Shown here: piece by piece, positions 7,723 to 15,536 of the stretch
How positions within the stretch are numbered: position 1 is the stretch's first letter
How the letters are laid out: each line of letters opens with the position of its first letter
From: CBDCWA01 sp046048295
GTDB lineage: Bacteria; Pseudomonadota; Alphaproteobacteria; Rhizobiales; Hyphomicrobiaceae
Reading direction: 5' to 3'
Length of the DNA stretch: 42,022 nt
NCBI GenBank assembly: GCA_046048295.1
Contig: JBJOGJ010000003.1
Span: 1-42,022, forward strand
Position numbers and translations under genes: made by a program
Notes under the pieces: generated by a model
Databases searched by the model: none
Seen by the model: only the letters and a program-made list of their open reading frames with translations
Told to the model about the DNA's origin: nothing

Positions 7723-9454
7723 TGCCAACTCCGTTGAGCGGTGCCTGCTGCCTAACAAGGTTCGAACGGTTCTGGGCTACCTCGATCCTTGGATGGATGA
7801 AGCCCGATAGAAAGCTCGCGATCGCCGTGCGGTTCACGAAGATGGTGGCGAGAGCAGCCCCGAGGGCCAGGAAAAGTACGAACGCCAGGAAGAACGAATG
7901 CAGCGCACTACTGCCGTTCGCGTGTGGCTGAACCTTCGAACTGTCGAGATAGGACTTCGTGCCGCCCTCGTGCCTGACCTGGAAGCTGGAGGAACGCAAG
8001 GCGCCATGCCCGGGCGTTGCAGACCGCTCGGGCGGCGCAGTCCGCGACGCCGCCTGATGTTCCGCCCCCCGCTCCTCCCGCGCCCCCGAGAAGAACCGCC
8101 TCAACCAACCGAACAGCCCGCTTGCAGCAGCTTCAGCCTGAACCGGCGGCGGGCTGTACAGCGGCTGCCGCGCCCGAATGGTGTTTCCGTCCGGTGAAAT
8201 GCTGCCGTTTCCGCCGGCGGTGGGACCTCCGGCCGTCGGGTCGGCAGTCGGTGACGGCGGTTTCGGGCCACCGCCCCCCGCGGCCTGCCCGACGGTTGAA
8301 GAAGCCGCGGCCGGTTGCGGCTGCACGACCATCCCCTTTATGGCGTTGTCCAGGGCAGTAGGCTTGCCGTTCACACTCACCAGAGGCCAGAGCACAGACT
8401 GCAAATGCCGGCAATCGAGTTCGAAGGTCCGCTTTGCCTGCACCATATATTGAAGAGCCTTGTAGTGCTGATTGTCCTTCAGATCGGCCTCGTACTTGCG
8501 CTTGATCTGTACAGCATTGCTGGAATTGTCGCCCTCGAGATCACAGAGCAGTCTGTAGCTCCGGTTTTCCTCACGCAGCTTCCCCCGCAACTGGCTCACG
8601 ATCCGGTCCGACAACCAGACCGCCTGATTGAGCACCGCAGAAGGCTTTCCCTTTTGTTCATCGCGCTTATCGTCGGACGCCTCGGCCACCCACGCCTCGT
8701 ATGTCGACTTGGACTTGTACTCCTTTCCAGGCTCGAGAGGGGTATACTGATCCTGCTTCTTGTTCTTGAAGAGGTGTTCGCGCAGGAATGCGCCGGCTGA
8801 CGTATCGTTGTCCGCCGCCAACGTCCGGATCACCCATTCGCTGGATACTTCGACCTCTTTGCCAGCATTCGCAGCATTCTGGCAGGCGCGTGCCAACGCG
8901 CGTCTCAGGTCCTCGTTCGGCGTGGGCGCAACCTGGTCGGCGAGGACAGCATCCACCGCTGCGCGCCGGACCTGATCCATGGGCGAACCAGAAGCTGATG
9001 CACCAAGGCCGCCCCCCAACGGTGGGGCCCCAGGTCCGTTCTGTTTCGAGAATATGCGCCCGATGTTGTCGATCAGGTCGCCAATCGGAACATCGCGAAT
9101 GTTATCGTAGGGTTGGTGGCCCGCACTGCGCTGGCGACCTTCCATCGCTTCCAGGATCTCGCCGACGACCTGCTGGCGCGAACCGGCAGTGACGGCATTT
9201 GTGGCCTTGAACAACTCTGAAAGCTTCTTGTCGAACAAACGCTCTGCCCGCTCGACGATCAGCGCCAGGGCAATGCCATTGCGGGCAAGGTACTCGGCGG
9301 CGCTGGCGTCCTTCGTGAACGCGGCCATCAGGTGTTCCAACGAGAACTCATCGTCGCCGTTACGCACTGCCAGAGCATAAGCCCTGTCCAAATTCTCAAT
9401 CAAGTCTGGGCTGGGCTTCCGCCAAACCAGTAATGCGACGTCGAACTTGCACAT
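7619..9454 (-). CDS. Membrane-anchored protein with two Clp-N-like modules, no ATPase
   Basis: A 611-residue protein I cannot assign to a characterised family. Residues 17-62 (LDRAYALAVRNG, then FSLEHLMAAF, then AAEYLARNGI) and 182-228 (LARACQNAANAGKEV, then VIRTLAADND, then AFLREHL) each resemble half of a Clp N-terminal domain, the substrate or adaptor platform of ClpA/ClpB/ClpC. No Walker A or B motif follows. A charged middle region (about 235-400) comes next, then a Pro/Gly-rich linker (about 400-450). One strong membrane helix (about 517-540) precedes a 71-residue basic tail. The last 34 or so residues are read through the 5' end of the aldo/keto reductase and look like out-of-frame coding, so an ancestral stop may have been lost. 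The start is uncertain: ATG 9454 has only a distant GAGGG. Confidence 0.7.
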   Translation of the reverse strand: MCKFDVALLVWRKPSPDLIENLDRAYALAVRNGDDEFSLEHLMAAFTKDASAAEYLARNGIALALIVERAERLFDKKLSELFKATNAVTAGSRQQVVGEILEAMEGRQRSAGHQPYDNIRDVPIGDLIDNIGRIFSKQNGPGAPPLGGGLGASASGSPMDQVRRAAVDAVLADQVAPTPNEDLRRALARACQNAANAGKEVEVSSEWVIRTLAADNDTSAGAFLREHLFKNKKQDQYTPLEPGKEYKSKSTYEAWVAEASDDKRDEQKGKPSAVLNQAVWLSDRIVSQLRGKLREENRSYRLLCDLEGDNSSNAVQIKRKYEADLKDNQHYKALQYMVQAKRTFELDCRHLQSVLWPLVSVNGKPTALDNAIKGMVVQPQPAAASSTVGQAAGGGGPKPPSPTADPTAGGPTAGGNGSISPDGNTIRARQPLYSPPPVQAEAAASGLFGWLRRFFSGAREERGAEHQAASRTAPPERSATPGHGALRSSSFQVRHEGGTKSYLDSSKVQPHANGSSALHSFFLAFVLFLALGAALATIFVNRTAIASFLSGFIHPRIEVAQNRSNLVRQQAPLNGVGNELHHTRAERAEGERGGAGSRGQQSRRDAAEPRP

Positions 9455-9928
9455 AACGCAACGCCCTCAAGTACGCATCCGTGCCGGTGAAACAAGTCAC
9501 CTTCGGGGGCCAGGACCATGCCCGCATTCTTGCCCGCGTGGATGACGGGAAGATTACAAGCATGGAGCACTGACTGTTTGCCTCCAGCAACATCATATTT
9601 CCAAATCGGCCTTTCCCACAAGATATACTACGTCTGAGAACGCCTATTTCGCGGCGGTCGTTGCAAAGTCCGGACACCGACAAGTGCGGCACGGCCGCCC
9701 TGCGGCCCCTTCGCCGCGAGATAGCAGGCGGCGTTTTCACTGACGACAGGGCGGGCAACTTCATCACGAAACAGACCATCGGACACCGCTGGGTTGCCCA
9801 AACGCTACAGCGGACTTGTGACAGATCAATTCGGCCGATTCGAACCGCCCCAAGCGACGCTCCAATATTGGCAATGCAAACGAATCATCCAAATTCCAGA
9901 AAGCACAATTCTCTTATGGGGGCTCGAG
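9455..9928. other. Divergent intergenic region before ompW
   Basis: These 474 bases separate the Clp-N-like gene (minus) from ompW (plus). A candidate FNR/FixK-type box lies at 9816-9829. Open frames through the region, such as 9396-9779 on the minus strand, have no recognisable protein character. I see nothing else. Confidence 0.6.
9816..9829. promoter_or_regulatory. Candidate FNR/FixK-type box upstream of ompW
   Basis: TTGTGACAGATCAA matches 7 of 8 fixed positions of the FNR/FixK core TTGA-N6-TCAA. Its centre is about 106 bases upstream of the ompW start codon, a reasonable distance for activation from a promoter with a leader. OmpW genes are oxygen-regulated in several proteobacteria, which makes the match more credible. 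Confidence 0.45.
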
Positions 9929-10633
9929 ATGACTTTCGGTATCAAACACCTTGCCGGCGCCCTTGCGCTGGCGGCAGGTCTGGCCTTGACCGCGCCTGAA
10001 CGCGCTGCGGCAGGCGACTACAACGGCGACTTCATGGTCCGGTTCGGCGCGAGCGTCGTCCATCCCGATTCCGGCGCGACCGTATTCAACAACGGCGCCG
10101 TGATTGCCGGTGCCGATGCCGAAGTGAGCACCGAGGTCGTCCCCTCGGCAACGCTGACCTACTTCCTCAATCGCAACCTCGCACTCGAGCTGTTCTGCTG
10201 CTTCGCCAAGCACGACGTCGATGGCAAGGGGACGCTCAACGGCGTCAATCTCGGCGACACCTGGATCTTCCCGCCTGCCGTCACGGTCCAGTACCACTTC
10301 GACACAGTCCGGGGCTTCAAGCCCTACGTCGGCGCCGGCGTCCAGTACATCGCGTTCTTCGATGAAGGACGCAGCAGCCTCGGTGGCAACCCGAGTATTT
10401 CGATCGACAATGCCTTCGGCTTTACGCTGCAGGCCGGCGTCGATGTCGAGATCGGACGTGGCTGGTACCTGAACGCGGACGTGAAGAAGACCTGGCTCGA
10501 TACAGACGCACACTGGACCAACACCGGCATCACTGCGGACGTCGATCTCGATCCGTGGATCTTCTCGGCCAACGTCGGCTACCGGTTCAACCTGTTCGGG
10601 CGCCAGCAGGCGAACTGGGAACCAATGAAGTAG
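9929..10633 (+). CDS. ompW: OmpW-family outer membrane protein
   Basis: A 234-residue precursor with a signal peptide (FGIKHLAGALALAAGLALTA, cleaved after about Ala-Ala-Ala). The mature protein is an eight-strand barrel pattern of alternating hydrophobic residues, with the OmpW features FMVRFGASVVHPDSG near the start, a WIFPPAVTVQYHF strand and a terminal GYRFNLF segment. OmpW forms a narrow hydrophobic channel in the outer membrane. The final aromatic strand lies about 10 residues before the C-terminus instead of at the very end. The start at 9929 is preceded by a G-rich ribosome site; in-frame codons from 9794 would precede the signal peptide by 45 residues. A strong terminator follows, so it is probably transcribed alone. 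Confidence 0.92.
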   Translation: MTFGIKHLAGALALAAGLALTAPERAAAGDYNGDFMVRFGASVVHPDSGATVFNNGAVIAGADAEVSTEVVPSATLTYFLNRNLALELFCCFAKHDVDGKGTLNGVNLGDTWIFPPAVTVQYHFDTVRGFKPYVGAGVQYIAFFDEGRSSLGGNPSISIDNAFGFTLQAGVDVEIGRGWYLNADVKKTWLDTDAHWTNTGITADVDLDPWIFSANVGYRFNLFGRQQANWEPMK

Positions 10634-10664
10634 CCACAACCTACTGGACAGAGACTATGCCCAG

Positions 10665-10691
10665 CGGCCCGGAAGACTTCCGGGCCGTTTT
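10665..10691 (+). terminator. Rho-independent terminator of ompW
   Basis: A 10-bp GC-rich stem (10665-10674 with 10678-10687) has a 3-nt loop and is followed by TTTTCCTTT. It lies 31 bases past the ompW stop. Confidence 0.9.
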
Positions 10692-10792
10692 CCTTTGTTC
10701 TCCGCTCTCAAGCGACGGATAGGCAAAGCTGGAGCCGTCTAGATTCCCGGTATGTCGAACCATGGTCCAAGAAACGAAACAGGACTCTGAAC

Positions 10793-11764
10793 ATGAAGGC
10801 TTGGCTGCTCTGGATGCACCGATGGATTGCATTGATTTTCGCTGTTCCGCTCGCGGTGGTCATCGTGACGGGCCTCATCCTGTCTTTCGAACCCATGGCG
10901 GTCGTGAACGGCATCAAACCCGCCAGCTTGACGACCGAGCGCATGCTTGCCCTGATCGACCAGCACGATCCCAGGGGTGAGGCCACGCGCATTTCCGTGC
11001 AACACTACAATGGCACGCTGACGCTCCAGGGCGAAGATCGTGTCAGTATCGATCTGGCGACCGGCAGCAGGGCTGAAGCGCGCAGCGAACTCAGCGACCT
11101 TTTCCGCTCATCGCGCCGCATGCACGAACGGCTGGTCGGTGACCTCGGATGGCTCGTCGAAGCCTCGACGATCGTGATGCTGGTGCTGGCAGCTCTGGGC
11201 CTATGGCTCGGCTTCCCGCGACTTCGCAATACGCTCGCGAATTGGCACAAGGGTCTCGCCTGGAGCCTGCTGCCGCTTATCGTGATCAGTCCACTGAGCG
11301 GCCTTGGGATCCTGTACGGTATTTCCCTGGCATCGCCGCCGCCCGCCGAGGCCCGCGGTCCATTGCCGGCCAATCTGAAGGAGTCCATCAGGATCATCGG
11401 AGCCAGGCACGACCTCTCGGCACTTGTTTCTCTCCGTAAGCGGGGCAAGCGACAGATAGCCCGCATCGTCGAGAACGGCGAATATCGCAATTATGCGGTG
11501 ACCAGGGCTGGAACGGTCGCCATGCCCCGCAACTGGCCGCGCCTCGTACATGAGGGCAACTGGTGGGGCAACGTCTCCGCACTCGTGAACATCATCACAT
11601 CCGTGGCACTCGTCGGACTGCTCTTCACCGGTGTCTATGCCTGGCTTTGGCGCATTTCATCGGATGCAGAGGCGACGGCTGCGGCTTGCGGAAGCGAAAT
11701 CCTGAGGCCGTTGTCCATGTCGCGCAACGATCGCCCTTGCGATCAAGGGTCCACTCATCCATGA
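10793..11764 (+). CDS. PepSY-associated transmembrane protein
   Basis: A 323-residue inner membrane protein of the PepSY-TM type. The first helix starts at once (AWLLWMHRWIALIFAVPLAVVIVTG in part), with the MHRW motif typical of this family. A soluble PepSY-like segment follows (about 45-100), containing RISVQHYNGTLTL. Three more helices lie near 120-145, 160-185 and 265-290, with a second soluble loop between the last two. Some relatives reduce or move iron-siderophore or haem across the membrane, but many are uncharacterised. At 323 residues it is somewhat shorter than many members. An AGGA site precedes the ATG. The gene lies between the ompW terminator and the CBS gene, 52 bases apart from the latter. 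Confidence 0.85.
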   Translation: MKAWLLWMHRWIALIFAVPLAVVIVTGLILSFEPMAVVNGIKPASLTTERMLALIDQHDPRGEATRISVQHYNGTLTLQGEDRVSIDLATGSRAEARSELSDLFRSSRRMHERLVGDLGWLVEASTIVMLVLAALGLWLGFPRLRNTLANWHKGLAWSLLPLIVISPLSGLGILYGISLASPPPAEARGPLPANLKESIRIIGARHDLSALVSLRKRGKRQIARIVENGEYRNYAVTRAGTVAMPRNWPRLVHEGNWWGNVSALVNIITSVALVGLLFTGVYAWLWRISSDAEATAAACGSEILRPLSMSRNDRPCDQGSTHP

Positions 11765-11816
11765 TAGACTGACGCGAGACGGCTGAGGCACTGCCCCATT
11801 CGAAAGGGGTAGTTAC

Positions 11817-12260
11817 ATGCTCATAAGGGACGTCCTGGCCCACAAGGGCACGCGCGTCATCGGGATCTGGGCCAACAAATCGCTCAAGGACGCGCTTGGG
11901 CTACTGGAGGAGCGCAACATCTCCTCCGCTGTGGTGATCAATTTCGAGAACAGGCCGATCGGCCTCGTCACGGATCGGCGCCTGCTGAGCGCGGTTGCGC
12001 GCCACGAGGCACGCGCGTTCGAATTGAGCGTTGCCGACGTGATGATGACGCCGCCCCCGACCACCGCGCTTGAGACCACCGTCGCAGCGGCAATGCGCCA
12101 GATGACCGACGAGCGAGTGCGCCACCTTGTCGTCATGGACGGATCGAGGCTAGCCGGTGTCGTCAGCATCGGCGACCTCGTGAAGTGCCGTCTCGACGAC
12201 TTCGAGGCGGAGACGAAAGTTCTGCGTGACCTCGCCCTGGCGCAGTTGTCCACGGAATGA
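11817..12260 (+). CDS. CBS-domain-pair protein
   Basis: A 147-residue cytoplasmic protein made of two consecutive CBS motifs. The first spans about 10-60 (KSLKDALGLLEERNISSAVVIN, with RPIGLVTDRRLLSAV) and the second about 75-130 (ALETTVAAAMRQMTDERVRHLVVMDG, with RLAGVVSIGDLVK). Such stand-alone pairs bind adenosine nucleotides or NAD and act as energy sensors. The partner is unknown. A GAAAGGGG site precedes the ATG. It belongs to the plus-strand run of putative low-oxygen or stress genes. Confidence 0.92.
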   Translation: MLIRDVLAHKGTRVIGIWANKSLKDALGLLEERNISSAVVINFENRPIGLVTDRRLLSAVARHEARAFELSVADVMMTPPPTTALETTVAAAMRQMTDERVRHLVVMDGSRLAGVVSIGDLVKCRLDDFEAETKVLRDLALAQLSTE

Positions 12261-12275
12261 GCAGATTACGAACAA

Positions 12276-12289
12276 TTGATTACGGTCAG
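12276..12289. promoter_or_regulatory. Candidate FNR/FixK-type box upstream of the DUF2189 gene
   Basis: TTGATTACGGTCAG matches 7 of 8 fixed positions of TTGA-N6-TCAA. It sits in the 166-base gap after the CBS gene, centred about 144 bases upstream of the next start codon. Together with the box before ompW it hints that this gene run answers to an FNR/FixK-family regulator. Confidence 0.45.
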
Positions 12290-12426
12290 CGGGACGCGGA
12301 ATGCGCACGGGAGTAGTTTTGCAGGTACACGAGGCGGGTCGCGACGTGACGTGACCACGTGAACGCGTTCGAAGTACCAGCCGGCGCAGTCGCGACCCCG
12401 GGACACAACGTCCAGGAGGAAGCATC

Positions 12427-13329
12427 ATGGCCCAGTTCGACATCATCACGCCGTTGGCACCAACGGAAACCCTGCCCACCGTTCGCAGGATCGGCTTCTC
12501 CGATCTCAAGGGTGTGCTGGCCGCGGGCATCGAGGATTTCCGGGCGATGCCGACGCATTACGGCTTCTTGTGCCTGTTCTATCCAGTCGCGGGCCTGGTG
12601 CTGCTGCGGGCGACGTTCGGCTACGATCTGATCCCGCTCCTCTACCCGCTTGCGGCAGGATTCGCCCTGCTCGGTCCGTTTGCGGCGATTGGTCTTTACG
12701 AATTGAGCCGTCGCCGCGAGCTCGGACGCGACACCTCGCTGGCCCACGTCTTCGACGTGCTCCGCTCGCCGTCGCTGCCATCGATTCTGGCCCTCGGCGC
12801 ACTGCTCCTGGCACTGTTCGTCATCTGGATCGCCATCGCGCATACGATCTATGTCGCCTATTTCGGCTGGGCCGAGCCGGAATCGATCCTCGGCTTTGCG
12901 CGAAGGATCCTGACCACCGACGCCGGACTTGGCATGATGCTGACTGGCAACGCCGTCGGCCTGGCGTTCGCTGTCGTCGCATTCATGCTGAGCGTCATCT
13001 CCTTCCCGCTGCTGCTCGACCGCAATGTGGGCATGGCCGCCGCGATCGTGACCTCCGTTCGCGTGGTTCTCGTGAACCCGCTCGTCATGGCGGCGTGGGC
13101 GCTGGTCGTCGCAGCAGGCCTCGTCGCAGGCTTTGCACTGTTCTTCTTCGGCCTCGCGGTAACCGTTCCCATTCTCGGACACGCGACCTGGCATCTCTAT
13201 CGCCGCGTCGTCGAACCCGACGATTCCGCTCGACCCGAGTATCGCCCGCGGCCGCACCGCCAACGCTATGGCGCAGAGTTTCCGGCCTCGCTCTTCTTCC
13301 CCTCGTCTCATGACCAGCGCGACAAGTAG
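12427..13329 (+). CDS. DUF2189 integral membrane protein
   Basis: A 300-residue protein with about six hydrophobic helices (roughly 50-70, 75-100, 115-145, 165-190, 205-225, 230-255). It matches the DUF2189 family: a short soluble N-terminus with a conserved ADFRAMPTHYGFL-like stretch (here EDFRAMPTHYGFLC), followed by GLYELSRRRELG after the second helix. Function is unknown. Relatives often lie near respiratory or low-oxygen genes, which fits the FNR-like box upstream. An AGGAGGAAGC site precedes the ATG. The next gene begins 28 bases later and is probably in the same transcript. Confidence 0.85.
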   Translation: MAQFDIITPLAPTETLPTVRRIGFSDLKGVLAAGIEDFRAMPTHYGFLCLFYPVAGLVLLRATFGYDLIPLLYPLAAGFALLGPFAAIGLYELSRRRELGRDTSLAHVFDVLRSPSLPSILALGALLLALFVIWIAIAHTIYVAYFGWAEPESILGFARRILTTDAGLGMMLTGNAVGLAFAVVAFMLSVISFPLLLDRNVGMAAAIVTSVRVVLVNPLVMAAWALVVAAGLVAGFALFFFGLAVTVPILGHATWHLYRRVVEPDDSARPEYRPRPHRQRYGAEFPASLFFPSSHDQRDK

Positions 13330-13357
13330 CCGGCTGGTCGAATACCCGGAGGAAACC

Positions 13358-13666
13358 ATGATCACACTTGAAGACTGCCTCGGCTTCTCGGGACTTCCGA
13401 AAGACGCGATCCTGGCCGTTGCGGAACACGAGCGCGTGCCGGAGGTTATAGCTGCCGGCCTTGCATCGAACCTCGTCGAGCAGCCCGACGGCTATCGCCG
13501 GATCGCCGCCATGATCGCCGATGACACGCAATGGGCGCTGAAGCGTGGACGAACGGCACATGCAGGTGAGCTCAGGGCTACCCTCGAAGTCTTCGTGAAG
13601 CACTATCCGGAAGCCATGGCGTCGGTGAGGGTGCGCCGCTGTCTCGGTTGCGACGACGGGCAGTAG
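13358..13666 (+). CDS. Small conserved-looking protein of unknown function
   Basis: A 102-residue, mostly helical, soluble protein beginning MITLEDCLGFSGLPKDAILAVAEHE. Alternating acidic and hydrophobic residues and a GRTAHAGELRATLEVF helix suggest a compact helical bundle. Two cysteines at the C-terminus (RRCLGCDDG) form a CxxC pair. I recall similar short proteins beside CBS and kinase-like genes in rhizobia but cannot name a family with confidence. The start is set by a GGAGGAAACC site directly upstream. In-frame codons from 13268 overlap the preceding gene and are less likely. It appears to be in an operon with the DUF2189 gene and perhaps with the kinase-like gene 78 bases downstream. 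Confidence 0.8.
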   Translation: MITLEDCLGFSGLPKDAILAVAEHERVPEVIAAGLASNLVEQPDGYRRIAAMIADDTQWALKRGRTAHAGELRATLEVFVKHYPEAMASVRVRRCLGCDDGQ

Positions 13667-13744
13667 GCGGCAGGACATAGCGTTCAATTGCTTCCGTATG
13701 CCGCCGGAGACAGCGTGCGCTCGTAGCAATGAAAGGAGAGCACG

Positions 13745-14566
13745 ATGGCGATAATCGCAATGACCCGCGAAATGGCGACGCGCGGCAAGGACGTGGTCGC
13801 CGGTCTCGCGGAGGAACTGGACCTGAAGGTGGTCCACCACCAACTGGTGGAACACGAGATCGCAGCGCGATCGGGACTGGAGCAGAAGGAGGTGCACCGC
13901 TCCCTTGAAGGAGAGGCCACGTTGCTCGAGCGCTGGCGGATCGGGCGTACGCGGCTTGCGCACTACACGTCGCAGGAGATCATGGAGCTTGCCAGCGAAG
14001 GCAACGTGCTGATCCGCGGCTGGGGCGCGACGTACCTGTTGCGCAATGTGCCACACGTCGTTTGCGTGCGGATCTGTGCGCCGATGGACTTTCGCATAGA
14101 CACGATGATGGAAAGGCTCGGGGTGCCGGACCGCAAGAGCGCCCGCCGCGAGATCGAACGAAGCGACGCCGCCCACAACGGCACCATGCAGCGGCTGTTC
14201 GGCATCGACTGGTCCGACCCATCGCTCTATGCCCTGGTTCTCAACACCGCACGGATACCTGCCTCGGACTGCGTTCACCACATCGCCGAGGTCGCCCGCT
14301 CGGACGCCTTCCGCGAAACCAGCCAGACGCGCAGTGTGCTCGCGGACGAACTGATCCGGACACGCATCCTGTCCGCCCTCGACCGCCACTTCGGAGGCAG
14401 AGACGGGGCGCTCGGCATCGAGGTAAGCGTTGACGGCGGGCATGCGGTGGTGCGCGGCACCATCATGGCGCATCCGCTGGCGATCGACGAAGCCGAGGGC
14501 GTCGTGCGCGCCGTCGAGGGCGTGAAGAGCGCCAGGAACGAATTGTTGATGGCCAGTCTCGAGTAG
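13745..14566 (+). CDS. Cytidylate-kinase-like protein fused to a BON domain
   Basis: A 273-residue protein. Residues 1 to about 195 resemble the cytidylate-kinase-like (AAA_26) family: an ITR-type first strand (AIIAMTREM), a degenerate P-loop (ATRGKDV in place of the usual GSGGRE), DLKVVHHQLVEHEIA, a central NVLIRGWGATYLLR strand, and the lid-like RKSARREIERSDA. Residues about 205-270 resemble a BON domain, with IEVSVDGGHAVVRG and a closing VEGVKSARNEL. BON domains usually bind membranes or lipids and occur in envelope or stress proteins. The combination suggests a sensor or regulator, not a housekeeping nucleotide kinase. Whether it binds ATP is doubtful given the altered loop. A GAAAGGAGAG site precedes the ATG. 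Confidence 0.82.
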   Translation: MAIIAMTREMATRGKDVVAGLAEELDLKVVHHQLVEHEIAARSGLEQKEVHRSLEGEATLLERWRIGRTRLAHYTSQEIMELASEGNVLIRGWGATYLLRNVPHVVCVRICAPMDFRIDTMMERLGVPDRKSARREIERSDAAHNGTMQRLFGIDWSDPSLYALVLNTARIPASDCVHHIAEVARSDAFRETSQTRSVLADELIRTRILSALDRHFGGRDGALGIEVSVDGGHAVVRGTIMAHPLAIDEAEGVVRAVEGVKSARNELLMASLE

Positions 14567-14735
14567 GTTGGACGGCTGGCCAGACTGTGCTTCCCCGGCA
14601 CTAGGTGCAGCACATCTGTCCCCGATCCGGCGATAGGTCGCGCAATCGTCGCCGCGCCAGGCGTATATTGGATTGCAGGTGATGCCGGCGATGGACTAGG
14701 TTGCCGGGGATGAGTGACAGCTGGGGGGCATAGAC

Positions 14736-15446
14736 ATGCGCGGTGCTGCTGCGATCGCAGGTGTTCTGTTGGCGTTTGCCACGACGGGTGGTGCAACGAC
14801 CACGGCTTTGGCGGAAACAGAATGGCGGGATGGCCGGCCCGTCTATGAGAGTGACGTCGCAAGATCGAGGGCACAGAGGGAGCGCGAGCGCGAGGCCCGC
14901 CGAAAGAATTACAAGATGGTCTACCCCCGCTTCATGAAGGGGGGACCAACACCCAACATCACGCCGGAAGCACCACCCATAATGTCTCTGAGCAAACCAG
15001 AGCGCCCCGGCACGGTCATCATCGACACGAGCGGCCGGCGGCTCGTCTACGTGCTCAAGAACAATCAGGCATACGTCTATCCGATCTCTGTCGGCCGCGA
15101 GGGCTTCCAATGGTCCGGCACCGAGAAGATCAGCCGCGTCGTTTCCTGGCCGAGCTGGACGCCGCCGCCCGAAATGCGCCGGCGCGAACCCGGCCTGCCC
15201 ATCACCGTCACCGGCGGCATCAAGAACCCGCTCGGCGCCAAGGCGCTCTATCTCGGCGCCACGCTGTACCGGATACACGGGACCAACAACCCGCGCTCCA
15301 TCGGCCGGGCATCATCGTCGGGATGCATACGCATGATGAACGAGCACGTGACGCACCTCGCCTCGATCGCCCCGATCGGCACGACGGTTCGCGTGATGCG
15401 CAAGTATGACGGCGTCGGCAGCGAGGTCAGCTCCTGGCCATTTTGA
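14736..15446 (+). CDS. L,D-transpeptidase (YkuD domain)
   Basis: A 236-residue exported protein that should make or edit 3-3 cross-links in peptidoglycan or attach proteins to it. A signal peptide (about 1-28) is followed by a basic linker. The YkuD catalytic domain occupies about 90-232. It begins GTVIIDTSGRRLVYV and contains the catalytic His181 in HGTNNP and Cys197 in SSGCIRM. Length and order fit the family. A GGGGGGCAT stretch upstream gives a ribosome site. It is followed by an acyl-CoA dehydrogenase after 90 bases and no functional link is obvious. Confidence 0.93.
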   Translation: MRGAAAIAGVLLAFATTGGATTTALAETEWRDGRPVYESDVARSRAQREREREARRKNYKMVYPRFMKGGPTPNITPEAPPIMSLSKPERPGTVIIDTSGRRLVYVLKNNQAYVYPISVGREGFQWSGTEKISRVVSWPSWTPPPEMRRREPGLPITVTGGIKNPLGAKALYLGATLYRIHGTNNPRSIGRASSSGCIRMMNEHVTHLASIAPIGTTVRVMRKYDGVGSEVSSWPF

Positions 15447-15495
15447 TGGACTTCGGGCGCTCACCCGTTCCTTCGATATCGGAACTGTCCTAAAA

Positions 15496-15527
15496 CCGGT
15501 GCAACGGCCAACAACCAACCGCACCGG
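15496..15527 (+). promoter_or_regulatory. Inverted repeat overlapping the acyl-CoA dehydrogenase ribosome site
   Basis: CCGGTGC (15496-15502) can pair with GCACCGG (15521-15527) across an 18-nt loop. The right arm covers the first bases of the GGAGG ribosome site (15526-15530). If it folds in the RNA it would partly hide that site and could limit translation. Confidence 0.35.
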
Positions 15528-15536
15528 AGGACGCCC

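Noticed and set aside
9396..9779. Possible 127-residue protein between the Clp-N-like gene and ompW
   Set aside because: It overlaps the start of the Clp-N-like gene in another frame and shows no recognisable motif.
13085..14473. Minus-strand open frame (462 codons) opposite the DUF2189 to kinase-like run
   Set aside because: Opposite three plus-strand genes with good starts and no domain features of its own.
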